A DNA stretch of 64,000 nucleotides from Luoshenia tenuis (GCF_014384745.1 NZ_JACRSO010000002.1:62001-126000), one strand, 5' to 3'; numbered from the stretch's first letter, positions 43,239-52,562 are shown. Program-made: numbers and translations. The notes: generated by a model from the sequence alone, not told the origin.

Positions 43239-43952
43239 TTAGCGGCTGCGCACTTTATCGGCCACCATGGCGATGAACTCGCTATTGGTCGGCTTGCCGC
43301 GGTTTTCCTCTATGGTATATCCAAATAAAGAGTCAATGGCCTCTAAATTGCCCTTTTTCCAGGCGACTTCGATGGCGTTACGAATCGAACGCTCCACGTT
43401 CCCTGGGGTGGTATTGAACTTTTTGGCTACTGCGGGATAGATTTTTGTGGTGATCAACGTTGAAATATCCCGCTCGTCCATGGTCAGCAATATCGCTTCG
43501 CGCAGATATTGATAGCCCTTGATGCTGGCAGGTACGCCCACCTGTAAAATGATGCGGGAGACCCGCTCTTGTGGGATCATGGTCAAAAGCAAAATCTTAT
43601 CGGCGAGCTTTTGCACGTCAAAAGGCCTTTTTTCAATCAGCTTGCAGCCCAGCGCCTCCAGGTGCTGGGTAAACCGTCCGTCTGGAAGCATGGAGGTGAC
43701 CACGACTTTGGGCAGGTAATCCTCCGTGCGCTCGTAGAGCTTTTGCAAAACGGCAATGCCATCCAGCTCGGATATGATCAAATCCAGCAGGATATACTCG
43801 GGCCGCGTTTTTAGCACCAGCTCCAGACCCGCCCTTCCGTCAAAGGCCTGTCCGATCACGTCAAAAACCTGCGTTGCCTCCAGCGCGCTGGTCATAGCGC
43901 CGATCAAAAAATCGTTTTTGTCAATAATGACGACGCTGTGCCGTTTATCCAA
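43239..43952 (-). CDS. spo0A: Spo0A-type sporulation response regulator with degenerate receiver
   Basis: The C-terminal DNA-binding domain is plainly Spo0A: GVPASIKGYQYLREAI, AKKFNTTPGNVERSIRNAIE, LFGYTIEENRGKPTNSEFIA. The receiver keeps the phosphorylatable Asp57 (ILLD) and Thr86. The second metal-binding acidic residue is Lys12 (IIDKND), and Arg109 stands where the conserved Lys should precede Pro (EKRPFD). At 237 aa it is about 30 shorter than Bacillus Spo0A, because the linker is short. The start is TTG 43952 behind TTGGGGGT. It follows spoIVB by 41 bp, the conserved order. A TATAAT at the end of that gap has only a weak -35 partner. Confidence 0.93.
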   Translation of the reverse strand: MDKRHSVVIIDKNDFLIGAMTSALEATQVFDVIGQAFDGRAGLELVLKTRPEYILLDLIISELDGIAVLQKLYERTEDYLPKVVVTSMLPDGRFTQHLEALGCKLIEKRPFDVQKLADKILLLTMIPQERVSRIILQVGVPASIKGYQYLREAILLTMDERDISTLITTKIYPAVAKKFNTTPGNVERSIRNAIEVAWKKGNLEAIDSLFGYTIEENRGKPTNSEFIAMVADKVRSR

Positions 43953-43993
43953 TCAAACTACCCCCAACCTCGTTTTTTAACATTATACCACTT

Positions 43994-45253
43994 CTACGGT
44001 TCTTGTGCTAACATCCACTCTATAAACATACCATATCCACGCGTTGGATCATTTACAAATACGTGCGTGACCACGCCTACCAGGCAGCCGTTCTGGATGA
44101 TCGGGCTGCCGCTCATCCCTTGTACGATGCCACCGGTACGGCTTAAAAGTTCGGGATCGGTAACGCGCAGCACCATGCTCTTGGGCGTCGGCGTCCCCTG
44201 CTGGGTCACCCGCTCGATCTGGCAGGTATAGCGTTGAGGCCCGCTGTCGTCCAGCGTGGTTACGATTTGTGCCTCTCCCGGCTGCACGGTAGAATGCAGG
44301 CCGATGGGAATGCTGCGGCCTTTCAGTAGCGTTTCTAAAGCGGCGTAGGAATGGCCGTACAGGCCAAAGGCGTTATTTTGGGCGATGTCCCCCAGCGCCA
44401 GCGGCTGGTCAAAAAAATCTCCCTGCAGCTCGCCAGGTTCCCCCACCTTGCCCTGCTGGATACCCAGAACATGCGATTCGTAGATTTCGCCGTTTTTAAC
44501 CGTCAGATAATTGCCGGTATCGCTGTCCGCAATGCCATGGCCCAGCGACCCATACCATTTTTGTGCGGGATCTAAATAGGTCAGCGTGCCGACGCCGGCA
44601 GTAGAGTCCCTGACCCAGAGCCCCAGCCGCCAAACGGAATCCTGCGGATCCAGGATCGGCGTCAGGCTGACATCCATCTCCTTACCCGAGCGGCTGATAT
44701 GCATTTGCAGCGGATCGCTGTTGCCCACATTGATCAATTCAGATAGATGTACAGCGTTTTGCACTTCCTGTCCGTTAACGCTCAAAATGGTATCGCCCGC
44801 CAAAAGCCCGGCTTCATTGGCGGGGTTGCGCAAATTCCCGTAAGAATCCATGATATCCGAAGTGCCGACGACCAGGGCGCCTTTGGTATAAAGCGCCACG
44901 CCGATAGCCTGCCCGCCCAGCATCACGTTTTTCTCCGGCGTCACCTCAAGGGCCACCTGCTTTACGGGGATGCCCAGTATCTCAAGGGTCAGCTTATCTT
45001 CTCCGGGCTGCTGCGCCAAAAGATCTACATTGCCGCCCGTATCCGATAAAGTGGTTCCCATCAGCTTGGTCACCGCTGTATCGTTTTTTTGCGCGGTAAA
45101 CAGCCCCGGGATCTCCAGCGTATAAGCCTGGCCTTCGGAAATTAAAATATGGTCTGGAATGGCAAAAATTTGCCGGACAAAGGGAGAGTTTGCGCCGGCG
45201 ACGACGGCCAGCGCGCAAACCCAGCCTACTATTTGCTTGATTCGGGTCTTCAT
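43994..45253 (-). CDS. spoIVB: SpoIVB serine peptidase
   Basis: The 419-aa protein has an N-terminal membrane anchor (residues about 8-24), a PDZ domain (about 110-210), and a C-terminal serine peptidase domain. The domain shows the catalytic Ser in VQGMSGSPIIQ (near 380), a His in GSLGHGIAD, and an Asp in VNDPTRGYG. It is secreted from the forespore to trigger SpoIVFB and pro-sigma-K cleavage. It lies between recN and spo0A as in other spore formers. Confidence 0.95.
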   Translation of the reverse strand: MKTRIKQIVGWVCALAVVAGANSPFVRQIFAIPDHILISEGQAYTLEIPGLFTAQKNDTAVTKLMGTTLSDTGGNVDLLAQQPGEDKLTLEILGIPVKQVALEVTPEKNVMLGGQAIGVALYTKGALVVGTSDIMDSYGNLRNPANEAGLLAGDTILSVNGQEVQNAVHLSELINVGNSDPLQMHISRSGKEMDVSLTPILDPQDSVWRLGLWVRDSTAGVGTLTYLDPAQKWYGSLGHGIADSDTGNYLTVKNGEIYESHVLGIQQGKVGEPGELQGDFFDQPLALGDIAQNNAFGLYGHSYAALETLLKGRSIPIGLHSTVQPGEAQIVTTLDDSGPQRYTCQIERVTQQGTPTPKSMVLRVTDPELLSRTGGIVQGMSGSPIIQNGCLVGVVTHVFVNDPTRGYGMFIEWMLAQEP

Positions 45254-45309
45254 TCGATCACACCTTCGCTCCTTAATATTTCTTTAGGATTGGCGAAGGC
45301 CCTATGATT

Positions 45310-47049
45310 CTATACCCTTTGACGCAATTTTTTGCGAATGGTTTGCGCTTGCCTAAGGATCGCCCGGGCATGTTCCAGGTCGATCTTTGTGATTTGTGCC
45401 CCGGCGTTCATCCGGGCGATTTCCAAAATGCGCGCCTCATCGTCCAGCGGCGTGAGTTCTACGGTGGTATCCTCTCCGTTTTCCGTCTTGCGCACCAGTA
45501 AATGCTCATCGCCAAGCGCAGCGATCTGGGATAGATGCGTCACGCTGATGACCTGGCGGTCGCTGGCCAGCCGGCACATCTTTTCACCCACCGCTTGTGC
45601 GATACGCCCGCTGATGCCGGTATCGATCTCGTCAAAAATCATGCAGGGGATATCGTCTGCCGTAGCGCTGATATTCTTGATCGCCAGCATGATGCGTGAC
45701 AGCTCGCCGCCGGACGCGATCTTTGCCAGCGGCATCAGCGGCTGGCCGGGGTTGGGGGAGATCAAAAACTCCACCTGGTCGATCCCGCTGCTCTGTAACC
45801 GGTCGCGGAAGGTTTCATCATCCTGCGGAAGGGGGGCAAAAACGGTTTTGATCTCCAGCTTCTGCATGCCCAGATCCTGTAGGTGGCCTTTTAGCGCCGC
45901 TTCAAAGCTTTGGGCGGCGTGCATCCGTTTTTCGTGCAACGCCAGCGCCTTCTCTTTTGCCGCCTGGAACAGTGTGCTTTCCTCGTTTACCAGCTGTTCG
46001 ATATGCGCCTCGCTGTCCTGCAGTTCGGCATATTCCTGCTCGATGCTTTCGGCGTATGCCAATATCTCCTCGATAGAGCTGCCGTATTTGCGTTTGAGCT
46101 TATAGATCTGATTCAGCCGTTCTTCTACGCTGTCCAAACTCTCGCCAGCATCCTCCCAGCCGCTATCTAGCGCATGGAGGTCGCCGTCGATATCCTCCAG
46201 GGCATAATATACCTCCGAAAGCTTGGCGTGTAGGGCCTCAAAGGGCTGGTGTATGCGGGTCATGCCCCCGATGGCCGATTGAACCTCGCCCAGGATATCC
46301 AGGGCGCTTTGCGCATCCTCTCCGCCTTCAAAAAGCGCCTGGCGCGCAAAGGCAAGGGTCTGCATGATCTGTTCCCGGTTTTGCAAATAACTGCGCCTTT
46401 CGGCTAGTTGTTCTTCTTCGCCGGCCGTCAGCTGGGCGGAGTGGATATCATCCAGCTGAAAGCGCAGCATTTCTATCCGCCGGGCCTTTTCCTGCTCGCT
46501 TAATCGGCTGCTGTCAAGGGCTTTTCGCACTTCGCGCCAGGTGGAAAAAATGCGCCTGTATTCGCTGAGTTCCTGCAAAAAATCATCGCCGGCAACCCGG
46601 TCCAAAAACGCGCGGTGCCGCGCCGCGCTCAGCAGCGATTGGTGCTCGTGCTGCCCGTGGATATCCACCAGCAGCGCGGATAGCTGCTTTAATTGAGAAA
46701 CGGATACCAGATGGCCGTTGATCCGGCAGATATTTTTCCCCGCCAGCGTAATATCCCGGGAAAGGATCACGTTTTCCGGATCGTCAGGATCGTCATAACC
46801 CTGCTCTTGCAGATGGTGGATGGCCGCATGCCCTTTGGGCAGCGCAAAAGCCGCCTCCACCTGCGCCCGCTGGGTGCCATAGCGGATCAGCCCGCGGTCC
46901 GCCCGCTCTCCCAAAGCCAGGTTGACCGCGTCTATTATAATGGATTTACCCGCGCCGGTCTCGCCCGAAAGGATATTGAGTCCCGGGCCAAAGGGCACCT
47001 CCAAATTTTCGATCAAAGCGATATTATGGATGGTCAGGCGATAAAGCAT
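45310..47049 (-). CDS. recN: DNA repair protein RecN
   Basis: The 579-aa SMC-like ATPase has Walker A GETGAGKSIIIDAV, long central coiled coils (residues about 160-370), the signature ASGGELSRIMLA and Walker B CMIFDEIDTGISG. It acts early in double-strand break repair. The start is 9 bp downstream of argR. Confidence 0.96.
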   Translation of the reverse strand: MLYRLTIHNIALIENLEVPFGPGLNILSGETGAGKSIIIDAVNLALGERADRGLIRYGTQRAQVEAAFALPKGHAAIHHLQEQGYDDPDDPENVILSRDITLAGKNICRINGHLVSVSQLKQLSALLVDIHGQHEHQSLLSAARHRAFLDRVAGDDFLQELSEYRRIFSTWREVRKALDSSRLSEQEKARRIEMLRFQLDDIHSAQLTAGEEEQLAERRSYLQNREQIMQTLAFARQALFEGGEDAQSALDILGEVQSAIGGMTRIHQPFEALHAKLSEVYYALEDIDGDLHALDSGWEDAGESLDSVEERLNQIYKLKRKYGSSIEEILAYAESIEQEYAELQDSEAHIEQLVNEESTLFQAAKEKALALHEKRMHAAQSFEAALKGHLQDLGMQKLEIKTVFAPLPQDDETFRDRLQSSGIDQVEFLISPNPGQPLMPLAKIASGGELSRIMLAIKNISATADDIPCMIFDEIDTGISGRIAQAVGEKMCRLASDRQVISVTHLSQIAALGDEHLLVRKTENGEDTTVELTPLDDEARILEIARMNAGAQITKIDLEHARAILRQAQTIRKKLRQRV

Positions 47050-47058
47050 GTTGGCTCC

Positions 47059-47508
47059 TTACTTCATCATTTCCTTGAATTTAGCGACCAGCACCTGCGC
47101 GGCGTCATTGTCCGGCGCGACTACTAAAATGGTATCATCTCCGGCTATACTCCCCACGATCTCGGGCCAGCGCATGCTGTCGATGGTATTGCCGGCCGCA
47201 TGGGCGCTGCCCGAAAGGGTTTTGATGATGATTAGGTTGTTCGCCGCCACAATGGAGAGCACAGCCTCCGAAAATACGCGGATAAAGCGATTGGTCATCA
47301 CCTTATCGGCTTTATCTACGGTTGCATATTTATAGGTATTGTTCGGCGTTAGCACTTTGACCAGCCGCAACTCTTTGATATCCCGCGAGATCGTGGCCTG
47401 AGTGACCTCGTACCCCGTTTCGCGCAATGCCTCGGCCAAATCTTCCTGCGTTTCGATATCGTTTTTATCGATGATATCCAGTATCATGGCGTGTCGTCCC
47501 GATTTCAT
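47059..47508 (-). CDS. argR: Arginine repressor ArgR/AhrC
   Basis: The 149-aa protein has the winged helix of ArgR (EVTQATISRDIKELRL, residues about 29-44) and the C-terminal oligomerisation and arginine-binding domain ending in GSIAGDDTILVVAPDND. With arginine it forms hexamers that repress biosynthesis genes. The argR-recN order is conserved. A good ArgR-box palindrome overlaps the promoter of this operon. Confidence 0.95.
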   Translation of the reverse strand: MKSGRHAMILDIIDKNDIETQEDLAEALRETGYEVTQATISRDIKELRLVKVLTPNNTYKYATVDKADKVMTNRFIRVFSEAVLSIVAANNLIIIKTLSGSAHAAGNTIDSMRWPEIVGSIAGDDTILVVAPDNDAAQVLVAKFKEMMK

Positions 47509-47521
47509 GCGTCATCCCCCT

Positions 47522-48400
47522 TTATGCTTTTACTTCCGGCAGTTCTTCAGCCATGCTCCATTCAGAAAATTTACTATGCAATAATTGATAAAAGTTGCGC
47601 CCCTTTAACCGGATAAAGGTAGCCTGCGACTTGGCGCGGGTGATCTCAATGCGCAGCTTGTTGGAAACCGTAAGCAGCGTCTCCCCATCTAGCGCCAGCT
47701 GCGCATCCTTATCCGCAGCGGTCAAAACCAGCTCGATCTTGCTGTCGGCCCCCACCACGATAGGCCGGGAGTACAGCGTGTGCGCGCAGATCGGCGAGAG
47801 CAGAATACACTCCAGGCTGGGCGCAAGGATCGGCCCGCCCGTAGAGAGCGCGTAGGCCGTCGAGCCCGTAGGGCTGGAAACCACCACGCCGTCTGACATA
47901 TAGCGATCTACATACTGCCCATCGATATAGATCTGCACCCCGATGATGCGCGAAAATGCCCCGCGGGAAAGCACCACATCGTTTAAGGCGATATGCTCGG
48001 CCGCCTGTGGATGGCCGATGACGCGCGCCTGCAGCATCATGCGCTTTTCTAAAGCGTAGTCCGCCTGAACGATGCGCCGGGCGACCTCCTGCACGTTATC
48101 TACCTCAGCCTCGCTCAAAAAACCTACGCGGCCCATATTGATCCCCAACACGGGAATATCCGCGGCGGCAGCCTCCCGGGCAGCGTGGAGAATCGTTCCA
48201 TCGCCACCCAAGACCAATACCACGTCGCACCCAGCGATCAAACCGGCGCGATCTACCCCCAGCTCCGGCCGTTTGAGCACGCCGGCACAGTATTCATCCA
48301 TTCGGACAGCGGCCCCATAATGTTCCAGCGCGTCTACCAGCTGGCCCGTTACCCGAAAGCCTACGTCCTTTTCATGGTTTACCCAAATCGAAACCTGCAC
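47522..48400 (-). CDS. nadK: NAD kinase
   Basis: The 292-aa protein has the NAD kinase motifs GGDGTILHAA, GRVGFLSE and PTGSTAYALSTGGPI. It phosphorylates NAD to NADP. The start is GTG 48400 with GGAGG 7 nt upstream. It is the first gene of the nadK-argR-recN-spoIVB-spo0A unit. Confidence 0.95.
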   Translation of the reverse strand: MQVSIWVNHEKDVGFRVTGQLVDALEHYGAAVRMDEYCAGVLKRPELGVDRAGLIAGCDVVLVLGGDGTILHAAREAAAADIPVLGINMGRVGFLSEAEVDNVQEVARRIVQADYALEKRMMLQARVIGHPQAAEHIALNDVVLSRGAFSRIIGVQIYIDGQYVDRYMSDGVVVSSPTGSTAYALSTGGPILAPSLECILLSPICAHTLYSRPIVVGADSKIELVLTAADKDAQLALDGETLLTVSNKLRIEITRAKSQATFIRLKGRNFYQLLHSKFSEWSMAEELPEVKA

Positions 48401-48432
48401 CGCGCAACCTCCTTCAGCTTCATACAGTAATA

Positions 48433-48461
48433 ATTGTACTGCTTTATGAATATTTATTCAA
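48433..48461 (-). promoter_or_regulatory. Sigma-A promoter of nadK-argR-recN
   Basis: On the minus strand TTGAAT (48456-48461) lies 17 nt from TACAAT (48433-48438). The -35 box forms the edge of the ArgR-box palindrome. Confidence 0.65.
48447..48460. promoter_or_regulatory. Predicted ArgR box
   Basis: The perfect palindrome TGAATATTTATTCA fits the ARG-box core TGAATWWWWATTCA. It overlaps the -35 box and spacer of the nadK-argR promoter, which suggests repression of the operon by its own product ArgR. Confidence 0.6.
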
Positions 48462-48529
48462 CTATATTTTTTTAAATATTCGGAACTATTCGCTGTTTAG
48501 AAAGCAGCCTCAGCAAATTGAGGGAAATG

Positions 48530-48573
48530 AAAAAGCGGGACAGGCAGCGGTACAAATATCGCTGTCTATCCCG
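48530..48573 (-). terminator. Terminator after tlyA
   Basis: A long imperfect stem (CGGGACAGGCAGCG with CGCTGTCTATCCCG) around a 10-nt loop is followed by CTTTTT on the minus strand. Confidence 0.7.
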
Positions 48574-48581
48574 TATCGGCC

Positions 48582-49394
48582 CTAAACTTTATGCGCTTCA
48601 TGCGCCTGCGCCACTACGCTGCGGCAATCCAGCGGCGCGGGCGGAATATCGGCCGCGCAGGCGTAAAGTAAAAACTCGATATTCCCCTCCGGCCCCGTAA
48701 TAGGCGAAAACGAAAGACCCTGCGGAGAAAAACCACACGCTGCCGCAAAGGCGACGGCCTCCTCAACGACCTCAAGGTGCACCTTGGCGTCACGCACAAC
48801 ACCCTTTTTTCCGACTTTGTCCCGGCCGGCCTCAAACTGAGGTTTGATCAGGGTGACCAGCTGCGCCCCCGGTTCAAGGCACTTGACCAGCGCGGGCAAG
48901 ATCAATTTAATGGAGATAAAGGAAACATCCATCACCGCCAGCTCCAGCGCATCTTGAAACCAGCCTTTTTCCATCGCGCGGGCGTTGCAGCGCTCCATTA
49001 CCACTACCCGTTCATCCTGGCGCAGCCGCCAGTCCAGCTGGCCATATCCTACATCCACCGCGTAAACCTTGCGCGCGCCCTTTTGGAGCAAGCAATCGGT
49101 AAAGCCTCCCGTGGAGGCGCCCACGTCTATCGCGGTTTTGCCCGCTGCCTTTATGGGGAAAACCTCCAGCGCCTTTTGCAGCTTTAACCCGCCACGGCTG
49201 ACAAAGGGATGCACTTTGCCCCGAACCTGCAGTGCCTCCCAATCCTTTTCCGGCACTATTTGGGAGGCTTTAAGCGCCTTTTCTTCCCGAATGTAGACCG
49301 CGCCGCTCATCACAAGCGCCTTGGCCTTTTCCCGGCTGGGCGCCAGCCCTTTATCGACCAGCAGCACATCCAACCTCTGCTTATTGTTCTCCAT
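48582..49394 (-). CDS. tlyA: TlyA family rRNA methyltransferase
   Basis: The 270-aa protein has an N-terminal S4 domain (QRLDVLLVDKGLAPSREKAK) and an FtsJ-like methyltransferase domain with DVGASTGGFTDCLL. TlyA 2'-O-methylates cytidines of rRNA in characterised members. ATG 49394 follows GGAGGAAATCG; the gene overlaps the end of dxs by 14 bp, so they share a transcript. dxs-tlyA-nadK-argR-recN is the usual Clostridia order. Confidence 0.92.
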   Translation of the reverse strand: MENNKQRLDVLLVDKGLAPSREKAKALVMSGAVYIREEKALKASQIVPEKDWEALQVRGKVHPFVSRGGLKLQKALEVFPIKAAGKTAIDVGASTGGFTDCLLQKGARKVYAVDVGYGQLDWRLRQDERVVVMERCNARAMEKGWFQDALELAVMDVSFISIKLILPALVKCLEPGAQLVTLIKPQFEAGRDKVGKKGVVRDAKVHLEVVEEAVAFAAACGFSPQGLSFSPITGPEGNIEFLLYACAADIPPAPLDCRSVVAQAHEAHKV

Positions 49395-51261
49395 CGATTT
49401 CCTCCAAGGCAACTGCAAGCTTTTCAGCCAGGCTCGCAGCATCCATACCATAACGCGCCATTAAAGCCGCGCGCGCACCGTGTTCGATAAATTTATCGGG
49501 ATAGCCCAAGTTTAGAAAGCGTGCCCCTGTCCCCTTGCGCAGGAGGAACTGTCCCACAACCGCGCCAAATCCGCCGATCAGGACATTGTCCTCCAGCGTT
49601 GCGATCAACGGAAAGGTGTGAGCCATCTGACTGAGCATCTCCTCGTCCAGCGGCTTAATAAACCGGGCGTTGACCACGGAGATCGCCTTTCCCCGTTTCA
49701 GCAGCCGTTCCCGGATGTTCAAAGCCTCCTCCACCATGTTTCCTGAGGCGATCAGTACACCGTCATCCCCTTCGCGCAGCCGGGTCCATTTGCCCAGCTG
49801 AATGGGAGGCAGCGTATCGTCATTGGGCAAGCGGGATACGGCTTTCGAATAGCGAATCGCGCAGGGTCCATCCAGCGTCAGAGCGAATTCCATCATTTTG
49901 CGCAATTCGTCCGCATTCGCCGGCGAAAGGATCGTCATATTGGGCAACGGCAGCAGCATTGACAGGTCAAAAAGGCCTTGATGAGTCTCCCCATCCTCTC
50001 CCGTTAGACCCGCACGATCCAGCGCGAAGACGACGGGCAGGTTTTGCAGGCACACATCGTGCAAGATCTGGTCAAACGCGCGCTGGGCGAAGGTAGAATA
50101 TACGGCAAAAAAGGGGCGCAGGCCCTGCGTAGCCAGCCCTGCCGCCAGCGTCACCCCATGCTGCTCGGCGATGCCAACATCAAATAAACGTTGAGGGAAC
50201 ATCTGGCGAAAGGGCGTAAGCCCTGTCCCCTCCACCATCGCGGCCGAAATAGCGATGATCTTTTCATTATGCATGGCCATCTTGGTCAAGTGCTGGCCAA
50301 AAGTGGCGGAGAAGGTAATGCTCTGGTCCTTTTCTTTCATGCCGGTATCGATAAAGAAGGGCGCTACGCCATGATACCGCTCCGGAAAGATCTCTGCGCG
50401 CTCATATCCCTTGCCTTTGCGGGTCACCACGTGCACAAAAACCGGCCGGTCATACTCCTGTGCGCTGGTCAGAATCTGCTCTAATTGCCCGATATCGTGC
50501 CCATCAACCGGCCCTAAATACTTAAATCCCAGCTCTTCAAAGAGGACGCCAGGCACGACAAGGTATTTTAAACTATTTTTAATTTTTTCTACAAAGCGCT
50601 TGGTGGGCGGGCCTATTACCGGGATGCGCTCCACAAAGTCCTCCGTCCAGCGCTTGACGCCCGTGTAGGTCCGTCCGCTGCGGATCTTGGACAGGTGCAT
50701 GGATACGGCGCCCACGCTGTGGGAGATGCTCATATCATTATCGTTTAGAATGACGATGATTTTGCTGGGGCACTGGCCCGCATCATTCAGCGCCTCAAAG
50801 GCCATTCCGCCACTTAGGGCTCCATCGCCAATAACGGAAATCACGGAAAAGTCATCCCCTCGCTGATCCCGCGCGCGGGCAATGCCCAGCGCAGCGGATA
50901 CCGAGGTGCTGCTATGCCCGGTATCAAAGGCATCGTGGCAGCTTTCCGCACGCTTGGGGAAGCCGCTTAACCCATCCATCTGCCGCAAAGAGGCAAACTG
51001 CGCTTTGCGGCCGGTGAGCAGCTTATGTACATAAGCCTGATGGCCTACATCCCAGATGATCTTATCCTGGGGGCTGTTAAAGATTTTGTGGATCGCCAAC
51101 GTCAGCTCTACCACCCCCAGATTGGAGGCCAGATGCCCGCCTGTCTGAGAAATAGATTGCACGAGAAATTGACGAATCTCCCCGGCCAGCTGTTCCAGTT
51201 CGGGGATGTTCATATCCTTTATATCCTGTGGCGAATGGATGTCATCCAACGACTTATACAT
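49381..51261 (-). CDS. dxs: 1-deoxy-D-xylulose-5-phosphate synthase
   Basis: This thiamine diphosphate enzyme makes DXP from pyruvate and glyceraldehyde 3-phosphate, the first step of the MEP isoprenoid pathway. Motifs are GGHLASNLGVVELTLAIH, the ThDP motif GDGALSGGMAFEALN and DRAGLTGEDGETHQG. Start 51261 (MYKSLDDIHS) gives 626 aa, the family norm; ATG 51276 is a close alternative. It lies in one operon with ispA, which uses products of the same pathway. Confidence 0.96.
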   Translation of the reverse strand: MYKSLDDIHSPQDIKDMNIPELEQLAGEIRQFLVQSISQTGGHLASNLGVVELTLAIHKIFNSPQDKIIWDVGHQAYVHKLLTGRKAQFASLRQMDGLSGFPKRAESCHDAFDTGHSSTSVSAALGIARARDQRGDDFSVISVIGDGALSGGMAFEALNDAGQCPSKIIVILNDNDMSISHSVGAVSMHLSKIRSGRTYTGVKRWTEDFVERIPVIGPPTKRFVEKIKNSLKYLVVPGVLFEELGFKYLGPVDGHDIGQLEQILTSAQEYDRPVFVHVVTRKGKGYERAEIFPERYHGVAPFFIDTGMKEKDQSITFSATFGQHLTKMAMHNEKIIAISAAMVEGTGLTPFRQMFPQRLFDVGIAEQHGVTLAAGLATQGLRPFFAVYSTFAQRAFDQILHDVCLQNLPVVFALDRAGLTGEDGETHQGLFDLSMLLPLPNMTILSPANADELRKMMEFALTLDGPCAIRYSKAVSRLPNDDTLPPIQLGKWTRLREGDDGVLIASGNMVEEALNIRERLLKRGKAISVVNARFIKPLDEEMLSQMAHTFPLIATLEDNVLIGGFGAVVGQFLLRKGTGARFLNLGYPDKFIEHGARAALMARYGMDAASLAEKLAVALEEIDGEQ

Positions 51262-51295
51262 TTTACTCCCATTCATCCTCCCTAACCCGGGAAGG

Positions 51296-51922
51296 CTATT
51301 TATGCTTTTGCCGGCCAATATGGAAAAAGGCCAGTACGCGCCCGGCGCGCAGCAGAATATTTGTAGAGTGTACCAGTGCAAACCGCTTACCGGCGGCCTT
51401 GCCGCCTACCGTCAGGGCCGCTACAACACTGCTGATGATAATATTGAGCAGCGCAGATGGCGTTGCCGGCGCCAGCACCACGATGCGCAGCACGATGGCC
51501 GCACTGGCTGCGCCCGAAACGATCCCGCACACATCCCCGACAACGTCGTTGCAAAAGCTGGCTACCTGGTCGGTATGCTGCAGCAAAAAGACGCACTGCT
51601 GCGCGCCGTGCACCTTTTTGGAAGCCATGGCCAAAAAGGGCTTAGGACCAGCGGCCGTAGCAGCGATGCCGATAATATCAAACACGATGCCCAGCGCGAT
51701 CAACGCGATCAAAATCAAAATAGCTACCAGAAGCGGTACGCTGCCCAACAGCACCTCGGCAACAAAGCTGATTCCGCCGGATACGATCAGCGTGATCAGC
51801 GCGATCTTAACCGCCCAGTAGTTTTTCTTTTTTCTTCCCCGTTTGGCTTTGTCTCCGCCGCTTTTCCGTTTTAACGGGATATCCGCATCTTCTTTAGGCA
51901 AGTGCGCACCCTTTCTTTCCAA
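51296..51922 (-). CDS. oapA: OapA-like membrane protein (OLE RNA-associated protein A)
   Basis: The 208-aa protein has a strongly basic N-terminus (residues about 17-33, KRKSGGDKAKRGRKKK), four predicted membrane helices (about 37-60, 65-90, 130-152, 156-176), and a basic C-terminal end (HIGRQKHK). In Bacillus halodurans OapA is a small multi-span protein encoded next to OLE RNA, binding it and bringing it to the membrane. Size, topology, charge and position between OLE and dxs all agree. I recognise it mainly by context; the sequence alone would be called a conserved membrane protein. Confidence 0.75.
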   Translation of the reverse strand: MERKGAHLPKEDADIPLKRKSGGDKAKRGRKKKNYWAVKIALITLIVSGGISFVAEVLLGSVPLLVAILILIALIALGIVFDIIGIAATAAGPKPFLAMASKKVHGAQQCVFLLQHTDQVASFCNDVVGDVCGIVSGAASAAIVLRIVVLAPATPSALLNIIISSVVAALTVGGKAAGKRFALVHSTNILLRAGRVLAFFHIGRQKHK

Positions 51923-51970
51923 GCTATACTCTTATCTATGCGCCAAATTTATGGCGTATGGTCTTTAAAT

Positions 51971-52562
51971 AAAAAAAGGTGGTGGCAAAATGAGTAAACC
52001 TTGCGGCTTCAGGTCTAGTAAGGTTTCCCCGTCTGCTACTCCCCGTCGCCGAAAAGAGCGGTTTCCCTTGAAAGCAGACGCCGCCGTGTCGCCACGCGGC
52101 GGGACTAGATTACCACTAAGTCCACACTATAATCCCCAAATTGCCTGTTGACAGTCTAGGAGCTTTCCTCAACAACGCCACTGGTTCCTAGCCTCTTTTG
52201 CAGCTCAGGTTTCATCCGGCGATCATGTCCGATGCACGGGCCCTGTGCATCCGGGCACGTATTCCTGAAATCCCCCCGCGCCACGCAAGGCAGGCTACGC
52301 TGTACACAGTTATTATTACCGCATCACAGGTTTTACCCCAAGGAGTGATCACGCGATGTTTCACACCCGTTTGGGTCTCCGCGGAAGCTGGGTCATCGCC
52401 TGCATGCCATTGCAGATCGCCCTTCTTCCTTATCCCCCAGCAGCAACCCCCGACTGGGCGTCCGAAGCCACCACCAGGAACTTCATCGATATGCCCTTCT
52501 ACGGTCTTTTATCCCCGTTTTGAGAACCAGCTTTGCCGACTAGAATACTGCACCACCTTATT
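51971..52562 (-). ncRNA. OLE (ornate large extremophilic) RNA
   Basis: A stretch of about 660 bp with no credible gene lies between the PAP2-like gene and the OapA-like gene, the place and length (about 600 nt) of OLE RNA in the ispA-OLE-oapA-dxs operons of Bacillus halodurans and Clostridia. On the minus strand its ends pair: AAGGTGGTG near 52551-52559 with CACCACCTT near 51976-51984, followed by seven T. Inside are stable hairpins, including one at 52081-52104 (CCGCC...GGCGG with a GCGA loop), one at 52231-52251 (GATGCAC/GTGCATC), and a CTAGGA/TCCTAG closing stem near 52157-52195. The exact 5' end is uncertain, and the assignment needs a covariance-model search. Confidence 0.8.
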
